A stretch of DNA of 64,000 nucleotides from Gluconacetobacter liquefaciens. Lineage in GTDB: Bacteria; Pseudomonadota; Alphaproteobacteria; Acetobacterales; Acetobacteraceae. The notes beneath the pieces were generated by a model. The model ran no database searches, was not told the DNA's origin, and saw only the letters and a program-made list of their open reading frames with translations. A program made the position numbers and the translations under genes. The stretch's first letter is position 1, and each line of letters begins with the position of its first letter. Shown here piece after piece: positions 1-9,326 of the stretch. The stretch covers positions 496,001-560,000 of the forward strand of contig NZ_QQAW01000002.1 in the NCBI RefSeq assembly GCF_003350405.1, given 5' to 3'.

Positions 1-525
1 CGCATGGGTCACGGGAAAGACCTGCGGGCGGGCGATCTCGACGGCGCGCAGGTGGGGAGGCAGGGCGAGGCGCTCGGACGGGCGCAGATAACGGATGTCG
101 GCATGGACGTCGTCGCGGTCGAAATCGGAGGGGACATTGTCCGGACGGATCACCAGGTCCACGCCGCGGCAGATCTTGCGGAAGGCGTCCAACTGATACA
201 CGAGCCAGTTGCAGGCGAACCCAGTGGCGCAACTGATGGTCAGGACGCCGGCGGCCGGTGCCCGCAACTGGGTCGATGCCCGAGTGAGCGTGCCGATCGC
301 CGCCGCAATCTCGCGATGATAATATTGTCCCCGTGACGTCAGCGTGCCGGATCGACGATTGATGAGCGTCGTGCCGAGCCATTCTTCCAGGCCGCGCAGA
401 TGGCGGCTGATGATGGTGTGCGTGACGCCCAGGGACTGGGCGGCTTTTCGGATACCGCCGGTGCGTCCGTAGGCTTCGAAGGCCCTGAGCATGACAAACG
501 GCGGCAGCGATGGCCGATCATCCAT
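1..525 (-). CDS. LysR-family transcriptional regulator (partial, GcvA-like)
   Basis: Reading the minus strand from an ATG at 525 gives 175 open codons that run off the left edge, so the C-terminal half is missing. The N-terminus (LPPFVMLRAFEAYGRTGG) followed by a winged helix-turn-helix (KAAQSLGVTHTIISRHLRGL, about residues 28-47) is typical of GcvA-like LysR regulators, and the start of the effector-binding domain follows. A GGAG lies about 8 nt before the ATG. It is divergent from the TonB receptor gene at 821, with an AT-rich palindrome between them, so it probably controls itself and the receptor/transport cluster. The effector is unknown. Confidence 0.85.
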   Translation of the reverse strand, partial: MDDRPSLPPFVMLRAFEAYGRTGGIRKAAQSLGVTHTIISRHLRGLEEWLGTTLINRRSGTLTSRGQYYHREIAAAIGTLTRASTQLRAPAAGVLTISCATGFACNWLVYQLDAFRKICRGVDLVIRPDNVPSDFDRDDVHADIRYLRPSERLALPPHLRAVEIARPQVFPVTHA

Positions 526-550
526 GGGTGTTCTCCGAGACGGGGGACCT

Positions 551-574
551 ATTTATTTTCAATTCGAAATAAAT
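551..574. promoter_or_regulatory. AT-rich palindrome, candidate LysR operator
   Basis: Arms ATTTATTT (551-558) and AAATAAAT (567-574) are exact reverse complements around a central AATT (561-564). It contains the T-N11-A geometry used by LysR proteins and lies 25 bp upstream of the lysR start codon in otherwise GC-rich DNA. The rest of the gap up to 820 holds no gene I can support. Confidence 0.5.
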
Positions 575-820
575 GATAACGGCCACGCGTATCTGTGTAA
601 AGTCCTGTCATATGGAAGAGTTTCCGTCGTTATCCCGGCCGGTGTGGTGACGTCAGGTTGCCTGTGGGAGACGATAAAGGCCTTTCAACGGCATGGTGAG
701 ACTGATATCAACTCGTAATGAAATGGATGGTATTGATCGTTTCGAGTAAGAAATCTACTTTTGCTGTAGGCCATAATCGTTACTAATCAGGATCGTAATC
801 CGCCAGACCGGGAGGGTTTC

Positions 821-3130
821 ATGGCATCGTGGTCAGTTTGGTCTGGACGTTGCGGCGTAGGTTTTTACGCGACAGCTTGCCTGATGGTACCATCACTTGG
901 TCATGCGGAACAGGAACCCGCCAATTCGCGTAAGGTGTTGCATGCGGAGGCGCATTCTCCCCGACCGGTTCCTGTTCGGACAGTGCCTGCGCATAGCGAA
1001 TCCATGACCGTAAGTGCGGCGCGCCGGGCTTTCCATTTCGCCGCCGCGCAGCATGAAGCGGATTCCAGCACGCGCCTGACGCCCGAATTGCTGGTCAAGC
1101 GCGGGGTGGTGAATTTGCGCGATCTGGAAAAAGTCGCCCCGAATCTGAGTATTCAGAGCGTTAACGGCACCGGAACGATGAATTTCTATCTGCGTGGAAT
1201 GGGCATGCGCGATTTTACGCAGAACAACGTGCCCTCGGTCATGCCGTATCTGGACGATGTCGCGTTTCCGATCGCGACGTTCATGTCGGGCATGATGTTC
1301 GATCTTGCTGGGGTGGAGGTGACGCCCGGACCGGTTGGCTTCACCCATGGCCTGGCCGATACCGGTGGTGAGGTCAACCTGCATACCGCGGACCCGACCC
1401 GCACCTGGCATGGCGGTGCGTCGGAGGATATTGCGAGCTACGCGCGCAGCCGAACGAACTTTTTCGTCTCGGGTCCGCTTGCGCATAATCTGTTCTTTCG
1501 ACTGGCTGGGCAGATGAATGAAGGCGGCGCGTGGCAGTACAGCCCGTCGCACGGGCGCTATCAGGGGGCCGCGAACGAGGGCGCCCTGCGGGCGAAGCTG
1601 CAATGGCTGCCCGACGAAAAGACCGATATCATGGTCACTGGTCATTGGATGGATGACGAATCCGAGACCACCCTTGTCCGGCCCGTCGCGAATTTCCAGC
1701 CGAACGAACCCTATCCCATCCTACCATACAAGCAGGCGAACTGGAGCATGGCGCCGGACTTTGCCAAGCTGATCGGGCGTCCGGCCAACCTGGTTCCGAG
1801 CGAGCATAACATGATGTGGGGTGCGACGCTGCGCATGTCCCGCGATCTGGGGTTTGCGCGCCTGACCAGCATCAGCTCCTACAACTCCGGCCGCATAGCG
1901 GAATATACCGACCAGGACGGCACGACCTGGCACGCGGGGGATTCATACCGCAATATCAACGGCGACCTGTTTAGCCAGGAAGTGCAACTGAAATCGCGCG
2001 GTGGCGACGCGCCGCTGCAATGGGTTGTTGGGATGTATTATAACCGTACCAATATGAACCAGAGCTGGTTCTATGACCAGAGCGACACGAACAAATATCT
2101 GACCGGTACAAGCTACTTGCAGAAGCAGCAGACGTTTTCGCAATATGCGCACGTCTCTTACCGCCTGCCGGGCAGGGTGACATTGTTCGCGGGGATCAAT
2201 CACGAATCCGACGACCGCCATATCCAGAATGTCGCGACGAGCTATTATTACCCGGATGGCACCACCTCCGTGGCACGCTTCGCGCCGCAGGGGGCGCTTG
2301 GCAACCAGGTCACGTTCGAGACCGGCGCGCAGTGGCAGGCCTTATCGAACCTGATGTTTTATTTCAAGATCAGCAAGGGTTTCAAACCGGGAGGGTTTAC
2401 GGCGAATACGACGCAGGTGCAGGACCAGCTTGCCCCCTTCAAGCCGGAAACCGATCTTGGCTATGAAGTCGGCTTCAAGAGTGACATCATCCCGAACCGT
2501 TTCCGCCTGAATGGCGCGCTGTTCTATTACGATTATCATGACCAGCAATATCTGAGCGTGGTGGCGCTGCCGGTCGGAATCCTGGCCCATTATGTCAATA
2601 TTCCGAAATCCTACACCTATGGCGTCGAGTTCAACGCCGAGCTTCATCCGCTCGATCATGTCTATATTATGCAGAATTTCGGATATATGCGTGGAGAATA
2701 TCAGGTTTTCCAGGCGCTTAACAAAACCGCGACCACAGCGCAGCATGCCGCCACCGGCATATGGTCTGGTATTTACTCTGATTATGCCGGAGCGGATGCG
2801 GGAATGCCCAAACTGACCTTGAATGGATCGGCTGACTACCGTCTGCCGGTCTGGGGGAAATATGAATGGGAAACCGGTGTCGACTGGATGTATCGTTCCC
2901 AGCAGCAGCTCGCGCCGCGCAGCTATGGCGCCTATTGCCTGCCGCCCTATTTCCAGCTTGGCGCGCATACGACCTTCCGTCCGGCCAATGACCGCTGGTC
3001 GGTGACGGTCTACGCATCCAACCTGCTGAACCGACAGTATTTCGAATCAGGGGCGATCACGACGACGACCTATTTCTGGATCCCCGGACCGCCGCGTTTC
3101 GTCGGTGGCCGGTTCGGCATCAATTTCTAG
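821..3130 (+). CDS. TonB-dependent outer-membrane receptor
   Basis: This is a 769-residue outer-membrane active transporter. The ATG at 821 has a strong GGGAGGG about 8 nt upstream. Residues 1-29 are a signal peptide ending in GHA. The plug domain is about residues 85-200 (NLRDLEKVAPNLSIQSVNG, then YLRGMGMRDF, LDDVAFP and VEVTPGPVGF). The rest has alternating aromatic/polar strands typical of the 22-strand barrel and ends in an aromatic residue (GINF). It heads a co-directional run of amidohydrolase, ABC importer, aldolase and dehydrogenase genes, so I infer it imports the same substrate across the outer membrane. No clear Fur box was seen upstream, so a role other than iron uptake is plausible. 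Confidence 0.9.
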   Translation: MASWSVWSGRCGVGFYATACLMVPSLGHAEQEPANSRKVLHAEAHSPRPVPVRTVPAHSESMTVSAARRAFHFAAAQHEADSSTRLTPELLVKRGVVNLRDLEKVAPNLSIQSVNGTGTMNFYLRGMGMRDFTQNNVPSVMPYLDDVAFPIATFMSGMMFDLAGVEVTPGPVGFTHGLADTGGEVNLHTADPTRTWHGGASEDIASYARSRTNFFVSGPLAHNLFFRLAGQMNEGGAWQYSPSHGRYQGAANEGALRAKLQWLPDEKTDIMVTGHWMDDESETTLVRPVANFQPNEPYPILPYKQANWSMAPDFAKLIGRPANLVPSEHNMMWGATLRMSRDLGFARLTSISSYNSGRIAEYTDQDGTTWHAGDSYRNINGDLFSQEVQLKSRGGDAPLQWVVGMYYNRTNMNQSWFYDQSDTNKYLTGTSYLQKQQTFSQYAHVSYRLPGRVTLFAGINHESDDRHIQNVATSYYYPDGTTSVARFAPQGALGNQVTFETGAQWQALSNLMFYFKISKGFKPGGFTANTTQVQDQLAPFKPETDLGYEVGFKSDIIPNRFRLNGALFYYDYHDQQYLSVVALPVGILAHYVNIPKSYTYGVEFNAELHPLDHVYIMQNFGYMRGEYQVFQALNKTATTAQHAATGIWSGIYSDYAGADAGMPKLTLNGSADYRLPVWGKYEWETGVDWMYRSQQQLAPRSYGAYCLPPYFQLGAHTTFRPANDRWSVTVYASNLLNRQYFESGAITTTTYFWIPGPPRFVGGRFGINF

Positions 3131-3137
3131 TGCAGAT

Positions 3138-3165
3138 CCTGTTTGAACGTGTGCGTTCAAACAGG
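3138..3165. terminator. Perfect 12-bp hairpin after the TonB receptor gene
   Basis: CCTGTTTGAACG (3138-3149) and CGTTCAAACAGG (3154-3165) pair perfectly around the loop TGTG, 7 nt after the receptor stop codon. There is no T-tract, so it may attenuate transcription or protect mRNA ends rather than act as a classical terminator. Confidence 0.5.
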
Positions 3166-3189
3166 TGAGGACGCCCGTGAAACAATAAA

Positions 3190-3233
3190 CCAGAGCATTT
3201 CGACCGAGCCTGTGTTCGGTGGAAGTGCTCTGG
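3190..3233. repeat. Long imperfect hairpin before the amidohydrolase gene
   Basis: CCAGAGCATTTC...ACCGA (3190-3207) pairs with TCGGT...GGAAGTGCTCTGG (3216-3233), giving about 18 pairs with one G-U and one mismatch around an 8-nt loop. It looks like a small extragenic palindromic element; whether it is dispersed cannot be decided from this window. Confidence 0.45.
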
Positions 3234-3304
3234 CGCGGAACGAACCGCCGCGCACGCCGGCGGACGATCCGGAGACTTGAGTGATCAGGGAAGGAAGATA
3301 CGCA

Positions 3305-4921
3305 ATGCACGCCGATACGATAATGACAGGTGGCAAGATATTCCGCGGCCTCGGGTTGCCTCTGGCCGAGGCAGTTGCGATCAGCGGCACCCGGATCGTG
3401 GCCGTAGGCAGCGATGCCCTGATGTTCGAACTGGCCGGTCCCGCCACCCGGCGGATTGATCTGGGTGGCCGGCTTGCGGTGCCTGGCTTCAACGACGCCC
3501 ATCAGCATCCGCTCCCGCTCGGGCTGATGATGGGGCAGGTCAATCTGCGGCCGGAATATGTGCGCACGCTGGATCAACTGCTCGAGGCGATCCGCGCCGA
3601 GGCACGTCGGCTGCCTCCGGGCCAGTGGATCCAGGGGCGGGGCTATGATGATTCGGTGCTCGATGTCGAGCGGCCGCCCACGCTGGACGAATTGTCGGCC
3701 GCGGCGCCCGACCATCCGGTCATCATCTTCCGGTTGTGCGGGCATGTAGGCATGGCCAATCGCGCCGCGCTGGCCGTGGCGGGGCTGACCGCCGAGACGC
3801 CGGACCCCGAGGGCGGTGCGTTGGGGCGCGATGCCTCTGGCCTGACCGGGTTGATCCAGGAGCGGGCCAAGCAGTTGCTGACAAAGCATATTCCCCGCCC
3901 GACTACGACCGAACTGGTCGAGGCCGTCGACCGTGTCAGTAGTTTTCTCAACAGCCAGGGTTATACCGCTGTCATGGACGCGGGGATCGGGTTTGCGGAC
4001 GGGATGGAGGACATCACGGCGTATCGGGCCGCTCGCGACAGCGGCGCGTTGTCGGTGCGTCTGTGGGGCTGCCTGTTCGGTAACCCCGAGGGGATTGCTG
4101 ATGCGGCCTGGGAGGCCGGCGTCCGCCCTGGCAGCGGATGTGAAATGCTGCGTTTCGGGGCGATGAAAGTGTTCGCGGACGGATCGGCGGGCGGCCGGAC
4201 GGCGGCGATGACCGAGCCTTATTTGCAGGGCGGCCATGGATTGCTGTGTTTCGACGATGCGCAGATGCATGGGCTGCTGGCCAAATATCATGCGCAGGGA
4301 TGGCAACTCGCGATCCACGCGATCGGGGATGCCGGCATCGCGCAGGTGATCGCGGGGATGCGCAAGGCCGCGACCCCTGAGCAGCCGCTGGCCGGCAGGC
4401 GGCACCGCATCGAGCATTGCGGCTTCCTGACGCCGGCGCAGATGGCCGAGATGGCGACGTTCGGGATCGAGGTCGTGCCGCAGCCGATCTTTCTTTACGA
4501 ATCGGGCGAAACCTACATTACCAATGTCGGGCGCGCGCGGGCCGAACGCTCCTACCCCATGGCATCGTGGCTGCGGGAAGGGTTTCATCCTGCCGCGAGT
4601 TCGGACGCGCCCGTCTCGACCACCGACCCGTTTCTCAACCTCCAGACCATGGTGACGCGGCGCACGTTTCGGGGCACCGTCATGGGCGGCGACGAGACGA
4701 TCGATATCGCCCAGGCCCTGCATTGCCTGACCTATAACGGTGCCCACAGCCAGTTCAGCGAGCATCGGCGCGGCCGCATCCTGCCGGGCATGGATGCGGA
4801 CATCACGGTTCTGTCGCGCGACCTGCTGAGCATTCCGGCGGAGGATATCGCGGGCACGCAGGCCGACCTGGTGCTGCTGGACGGCAGGATCGTCCATGAC
4901 CGGCAGGGCGAGGTTTCGTAA
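3305..4921 (+). CDS. YtcJ-like amidohydrolase (Amidohydro_3)
   Basis: This 538-residue metal-dependent hydrolase probably cleaves a C-N (amide) bond. The start at ATG 3305 is chosen because AAGGAAG sits 7 nt upstream; an in-frame GTG at 3281 has no such site. Motifs in order are His66-x-His68 in NDAHQHP, the MKVFADGS segment in the barrel centre, LAIHAIGDAG and HRIEHCGF with metal-ligand histidines, and SSDAPVSTTDPF with the catalytic aspartate. The C-terminus is the usual small beta domain (GRILPGMDADITVL). There is no signal peptide, so it is cytoplasmic. It precedes the ABC importer genes by about 40 nt and is likely to process the imported molecule. The substrate cannot be read from sequence. 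Confidence 0.85.
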   Translation: MHADTIMTGGKIFRGLGLPLAEAVAISGTRIVAVGSDALMFELAGPATRRIDLGGRLAVPGFNDAHQHPLPLGLMMGQVNLRPEYVRTLDQLLEAIRAEARRLPPGQWIQGRGYDDSVLDVERPPTLDELSAAAPDHPVIIFRLCGHVGMANRAALAVAGLTAETPDPEGGALGRDASGLTGLIQERAKQLLTKHIPRPTTTELVEAVDRVSSFLNSQGYTAVMDAGIGFADGMEDITAYRAARDSGALSVRLWGCLFGNPEGIADAAWEAGVRPGSGCEMLRFGAMKVFADGSAGGRTAAMTEPYLQGGHGLLCFDDAQMHGLLAKYHAQGWQLAIHAIGDAGIAQVIAGMRKAATPEQPLAGRRHRIEHCGFLTPAQMAEMATFGIEVVPQPIFLYESGETYITNVGRARAERSYPMASWLREGFHPAASSDAPVSTTDPFLNLQTMVTRRTFRGTVMGGDETIDIAQALHCLTYNGAHSQFSEHRRGRILPGMDADITVLSRDLLSIPAEDIAGTQADLVLLDGRIVHDRQGEVS

Positions 4922-4961
4922 TGCGGCGGCGTTCCGGACCAGCCCGCGTGCGGGGACGTGC

Positions 4962-5900
4962 ATGAAACGCTACGTCGCCTATCGTGTGGCGGTGACCATG
5001 CCGGTGCTGCTGGGGGTGCTGGTGGTCGGGTTCCTGCTGATGCAGGTCGTGCCGTCCGACCCCGCCGCCGTGCGGGCCGGGCCCCAGGCCTCGGCCGAGG
5101 TCGTGGCGGCGCTTCGCGAGGAGATGGGACTGAACCGGGCGCTGCCGATGCGCTTCGCGCTCTATCTGCGGCAGCTCGCCCGCGGCGACCTGGGGCGGTC
5201 GCTGATCAATGACGCGCCGGTTGCAACCGAACTGGGGCGCGCGATCGGTCCCTCGATGGAACTGATGACCGCCTGCCTGCTCTGGTCGGTGCCGGTGGCG
5301 GTCGCGCTCGGTACGTTCGCGGCGTATCGGCGGAACAGCGTGTTCGATCGGGCGATTGTCATGCTGTCGATCGGAGCGGCGTCGGTGCCGGTGTTTTTCG
5401 TCGGGCTGCTGGCGATATGGATCGGGGGATTCTGGTGGCAGCTCCTGCCGTTTACCGGGCGCGGCGGTCCATTCTGGACGCGGGCGGGCCTAGCCTCGCT
5501 GGTGCTGCCGGCTTTCACGCTCGGTTTCGTGCTGCTCGGCGCGGTGGTGCGGATCACCCGGACCGCCGTGCTCGACGCGCTTTCCAGCGATCATGTGCGC
5601 ACCGCGCGGGCCAAGGGATTGAGCGAATGGTCGGTAACGTTGCGCCACGCATTGCGCAATGCCCTGATCCCCATCGTGACGTTGGTTGGGTTGCAGATCG
5701 GTTATCTGATCGGCGGGGCGGTCGCCACGGAGATCATCTTCAGTTGGCCGGGTATGGGGCGGCTGGCGGTGAACGCAATCACCAGCTCGGATCTTCCGAT
5801 GGCCCAGGGGGCGATCCTGGTCATTGCGGCGGCGTTCGTCCTGACCAATCTTGCCGTCGATCTGCTCCAGCTTCTGCTCGACCCCAGGATTCGGCGATGA
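4962..5900 (+). CDS. ABC transporter permease, DppB type
   Basis: This 312-residue inner-membrane permease belongs to the peptide/opine/nickel (PepT) importer family. The ATG at 4962 (MKRYVAYRVAVTMPVLLGVL) gives the standard DppB N-terminus with a transmembrane helix at about residues 9-31. An upstream ATG at 4896 would add an unrelated basic tail. The permease signature near the C-terminus (VRTARAKGLSEWSVTLRHAL) is the EAA-type loop that contacts the ATPase. The stop codon overlaps the next start as ATGA. It forms the membrane pore with the DppC-type partner. Confidence 0.88.
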   Translation: MKRYVAYRVAVTMPVLLGVLVVGFLLMQVVPSDPAAVRAGPQASAEVVAALREEMGLNRALPMRFALYLRQLARGDLGRSLINDAPVATELGRAIGPSMELMTACLLWSVPVAVALGTFAAYRRNSVFDRAIVMLSIGAASVPVFFVGLLAIWIGGFWWQLLPFTGRGGPFWTRAGLASLVLPAFTLGFVLLGAVVRITRTAVLDALSSDHVRTARAKGLSEWSVTLRHALRNALIPIVTLVGLQIGYLIGGAVATEIIFSWPGMGRLAVNAITSSDLPMAQGAILVIAAAFVLTNLAVDLLQLLLDPRIRR

Positions 5901-6736
5901 TGGCCATGTTGCAGGATCTGGCGGGTATCCTCCGCCGTTCCGGCGCCACGACCCGTGTCGCGCTGGCGGTGGTCTGCGGATTGGGGATCGTGGCGCTGGC
6001 GGGCCCATGGGTCGTGGCGGCGGACCCGTACGGCATCGACCTGCATCATGCGTTGCAGGGGCCGGGCTGGCGCGCTCCGCTGGGCACCGACGAATTGGGA
6101 CGCGGAATACTCGGCCGGCTGATTGCGGGGCTGCGGCTGACGCTGGCGCTCGGGCTGGCCTCGGTCGCGATAGGGGGAAGCGCCGGACTGGCGCTGGGGC
6201 TGGCCGCCGCGTACTATCCCCGTGCCGACCAGTGGATCATGCGCGTGCTCGACGTAGTGCTGTCATTCCCGACCATCCTGTTCGGGCTTGCCATCGTGGC
6301 GATCTGCGGGCCGGGGGCGGAGGCGGTGGTGACCTCGCTGGCGCTGTCCACCATGCCGCTGACCGCGCGGATGATCCGGGCGACGGCAGGGATCGAGATG
6401 GTCCGCGATTATGTCGAGGCCGCGCGTTCGCTCGGCATGTCGGACAGGCGGCTGATGTGGCGCCATGTCATGCCCAACTGCCTGTCCACCCTGATCGTGT
6501 TCTCGACCCTGCGCTTCGGCCAGGTGGTGCTGATGGGGTCCATCCTGTCCTTCGTCGGACTGGGTACGCAGCCGCCGGTGGCAGAACTGGGCACGATGGT
6601 GGCGGAGGGCCGCAACTTCCTGTTCTACGCGCCGCATGTCGCGATTCTGCCGGCGCTGCTGATCTTCATCATCGTGCTGGCCTGCAACCTGCTGGGTGAC
6701 AGTCTGCGCGACGTGGTGGACAGGCGGGGCTCATGA
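5897..6736 (+). CDS. ABC transporter permease, DppC type
   Basis: This 279-residue partner permease starts at an ATG (5897) overlapping the stop of the previous gene by 4 nt, implying translational coupling. It contains the DppC hallmark segment LGTDELGRGILGRLIAGLR (about residues 64-82), several transmembrane helices, and the EAA loop EAARSLGMSDRRLMWRHVMP. It heterodimerises with the DppB-type protein in the inner membrane and uses the two downstream ATPases. The open frame extends far upstream, but that part overlaps the previous gene out of frame and is not used. Confidence 0.88.
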   Translation: MMAMLQDLAGILRRSGATTRVALAVVCGLGIVALAGPWVVAADPYGIDLHHALQGPGWRAPLGTDELGRGILGRLIAGLRLTLALGLASVAIGGSAGLALGLAAAYYPRADQWIMRVLDVVLSFPTILFGLAIVAICGPGAEAVVTSLALSTMPLTARMIRATAGIEMVRDYVEAARSLGMSDRRLMWRHVMPNCLSTLIVFSTLRFGQVVLMGSILSFVGLGTQPPVAELGTMVAEGRNFLFYAPHVAILPALLIFIIVLACNLLGDSLRDVVDRRGS

Positions 6737-8313
6737 CGCGCGCATTCACCCTCGTCCTTGCCGCGCTGATGCTGGGCGCGTGGGGCGCCGGGCCGGCATG
6801 TGGGCGCGATCGCGGAGCGCTCGTCATCCTGCGTGGCTCGGATTCGGATAATTACGATCCGGTGCGTTCGACGGCCCGTGCCTCGGGCGAAGTGCTGGAG
6901 ATGATGGGCGACACCTTGACTTCGATGGACTGGGATCTCAAGACCGTCCGCCCCGGTCTGGCGCAGAGCTGGGATGTGAGCCCTGGCGGGCTGACCTATG
7001 TCTTCCACCTGCGCGCTGGGGTAAGGTTCTGCGACGGGCGCCCGATGACGGCGGAGGACGTGGCCTATTCCCTCAATCGCCTGGTGGCACCGGCGACCCA
7101 CAGCCCCGTCGCCTGGCGCGCGGGACCGGTGGAGACGATCACCGCGTCGGATCCGCTGACGGTTCGCTACCAGCTCAAGCGGCCATATGGCGAACTGCTC
7201 GCGCAATTGTCGCTGTTCTTCACCACGATCGTCGACCGTCATGCCGTCGAGACGCTAGGGCGGGATTTCGGAGTGCGCGGCTTCAATGGCACCGGCCCCT
7301 ATTGCTGGGGAGGCTGGCAGCCGCGGCAGGAACTGGTGCTGCACCGCCACCGGGGCTATGACTGGGGGCCGCCGGTCTATCATTCTCCCGTACCGCAGAT
7401 CGACACGATCGTCTGGCGCGTCATTCCCGACGACACGAGCCGCCTGATCGCGCTTCAGTCCGACCAGGGCGATGTCTCGCAATACATGCCCTATTACGCG
7501 ATCGACGGGATCGCCCGCACGTCGGGCCTGCATCTGGCCGGGCAGCCTGCCTACAGGTTCGATTATATCCTGGGGTTCAAGATCACCAAGCCCGTGGTGG
7601 GCGACCCGGTCATCCGCCGCGCGTTGCAGATGGCGGTGGATCGTAAGGCGCTGGCCAGCGCGGTGTTCTTCGGCCAGGCCGATGCCGCAGACGATTACAT
7701 CAATCCGAACGCGCCGGACGCGGTGCCCGTCGGGGTCGCCGCCTATGACCCCGAGGGGGCGCGGCGGCTGCTGGAGGCGCATGGATGGGTGCTGGGCCCG
7801 GACGGCGTGCGGGTGCGCGACGGACAGCGGGCGAGCTTCACGCTCTATGCGTTCAGCGATCCGACCGACACGATTCTGTCCGAGGTCCTGCAAGCATATT
7901 TCCACAAGGTCGGAATCGAAATGGTCGTGCAACTGTGGGACGCGACCATCGGCTGGAGCAAGCTCGGCACCCAGGAGTTCGGAGCGTTCATCATGGGGTA
8001 TCCGTATTTCTCGGCGCATGAGGCGTTGAATCTGTTTTTCTCGTCGCACAACATTCCGACACCCAACCGGATGAACTGGCGCGACCCCGAGACCGACCGC
8101 CTGCTGGCCGATGCGTCGGCGGCCGTCGACCCCGCTGTCCGGCGTGACGCGCTGACGCGTCTGCAGGAAAAGCTCACGCAAAGCGACCTGTGGATTCCGC
8201 TGGGCCGGGAAAAGCTGTGGGAGGTGTCGTCGGACCGGGTGCAGGGGGTCAGGGCCCACGGGTTGTACGGCATCGGGCTTTACAAGGGACTCGACATGAG
8301 GCTTTCGCCATGA
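6733..8313 (+). CDS. ABC transporter substrate-binding protein, family 5
   Basis: This is a 526-residue periplasmic solute-binding protein of the DppA/OppA family. A signal peptide covers about residues 1-24 (MTRAFTLVLAALMLGAWGAG). The family-5 opening follows: SDSDNYDPVRSTARASGEVL, then LAQSWDVSPGGLTYVFHLR and GVRFCDGRPMTAEDVAYSLNR. A cysteine occurs near the cleavage site, but the context is not a good lipobox, so I expect a soluble protein. The start overlaps the permease stop by 4 nt. It sets the specificity of the importer; family members bind peptides, opines, glutathione, nickel chelates or sugars, and the ligand here is unknown. Confidence 0.9.
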   Translation: MTRAFTLVLAALMLGAWGAGPACGRDRGALVILRGSDSDNYDPVRSTARASGEVLEMMGDTLTSMDWDLKTVRPGLAQSWDVSPGGLTYVFHLRAGVRFCDGRPMTAEDVAYSLNRLVAPATHSPVAWRAGPVETITASDPLTVRYQLKRPYGELLAQLSLFFTTIVDRHAVETLGRDFGVRGFNGTGPYCWGGWQPRQELVLHRHRGYDWGPPVYHSPVPQIDTIVWRVIPDDTSRLIALQSDQGDVSQYMPYYAIDGIARTSGLHLAGQPAYRFDYILGFKITKPVVGDPVIRRALQMAVDRKALASAVFFGQADAADDYINPNAPDAVPVGVAAYDPEGARRLLEAHGWVLGPDGVRVRDGQRASFTLYAFSDPTDTILSEVLQAYFHKVGIEMVVQLWDATIGWSKLGTQEFGAFIMGYPYFSAHEALNLFFSSHNIPTPNRMNWRDPETDRLLADASAAVDPAVRRDALTRLQEKLTQSDLWIPLGREKLWEVSSDRVQGVRAHGLYGIGLYKGLDMRLSP

Positions 8314-9326
8314 CGCCGCTGCTGTCGATCGAAGGGCTGCATACGACCATCAGGGTGCCTGGGTCGAACGGCGGCCGGGAACATGGGGAGGTCGGCGTCG
8401 TCGACGGTGTGGATCTGGTGCTGGACGCCGGGCGGACGCTCGCGCTGGTGGGTGAGAGCGGATGCGGAAAATCGATGCTGTCTCTGGCAATCATGGGATT
8501 GCTGCCGCCGGTTGCGCGGATCGCCTCGGGCCGTATCCTGCTCGATGGGCTTGATCTGGCGAGCCTGCCGGCGTCCGCGCTGCGGGCGATCCGGGGGCGA
8601 CGGGTCGCGATGATCTTTCAGGACCCGATGACCAGCCTCAATCCGGTGCTGAGCGTGGGGGCGCAGATCATGGAAGCGATCAGGGTCCATGTGCCCGGTC
8701 TCGACCGCCGGGCGTTGCGGGCCCGCGCGATCGCGACGATGGAGAAGGCGAGAATCCCCAACGCCGCCGCGCGCGTCGATGCCTATCCGCACCAGCTCTC
8801 CGGCGGATTGCGCCAGCGCGTCATGATCGCGATGGCGTTGGCCTGCGGTCCGGAGCTGCTGATTGCCGATGAGCCGACCACGGCGCTGGACGTGACGGTG
8901 CAGGCGCAGATCCTGGGCCTGCTGCGCGACTTGCAGCGCGAGACCGGCATGGCGCTATTGCTGATTACCCATGATCTGGGCGTGGTGGCGGAAATGGCGG
9001 ACGAGGTTGCGGTGATGTACGCTGGGCGAGTGATGGAACAGGCCCCGGTTTCGGCGATCTTCGACGATCCGCAACACCCCTATACGCTTGGCCTGCTGGG
9101 CTGCACGCCGGCGCTGGCGATGAATGCCGGCCGCCAGCGCGCCATCGCGGGCGGCGTGCCGCCGCTGGCTTCCATGCCGCCGGGTTGCCGCTTCCATCCG
9201 CGCTGCGCTGCCGCCCTGCCGGACTGCGCCCGTGCCCGGCCGATGCCGCGCCGCCTGGGGGAGCGCCATCTTGCCGCCTGCCTGCGTTCGCCGCTGGAAG
9301 CCAGCGTGCCGGCGGCCCGGCCGTGA
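8310..9326 (+). CDS. ABC transporter ATP-binding protein, DppD type
   Basis: This is a 338-residue cytoplasmic ATPase. ATG 8310 overlaps the stop of the binding-protein gene. Walker A is GESGCGKSM, the signature LSGGLRQRV and Walker [13 protein letters not shown], followed by [10 protein letters not shown]-terminal oligopeptide-transporter extension carries cysteines typical of DppD ([15 protein letters not shown]). It pairs with the following DppF-type ATPase to drive import. The signature has L in place of the usual Q (GGLRQR), which is common in this subfamily. Confidence 0.9.
   Translation: MTPLLSIEGLHTTIRVPGSNGGREHGEVGVVDGVDLVLDAGRTLALVGESGCGKSMLSLAIMGLLPPVARIASGRILLDGLDLASLPASALRAIRGRRVAMIFQDPMTSLNPVLSVGAQIMEAIRVHVPGLDRRALRARAIATMEKARIPNAAARVDAYPHQLSGGLRQRVMIAMALACGPELLIADEPTTALDVTVQAQILGLLRDLQRETGMALLLITHDLGVVAEMADEVAVMYAGRVMEQAPVSAIFDDPQHPYTLGLLGCTPALAMNAGRQRAIAGGVPPLASMPPGCRFHPRCAAALPDCARARPMPRRLGERHLAACLRSPLEASVPAARP

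Noticed and set aside
491-718. 75-codon plus-strand frame in the lysR-TonB gap
   Set aside because: No ribosome-binding site; it starts inside the antisense strand of lysR and crosses the candidate operator.
3047-4963. 638-codon minus-strand open frame opposite the amidohydrolase gene
   Set aside because: The plus-strand frame has complete amidohydrolase motifs and ribosome-binding sites; the antisense product has none.
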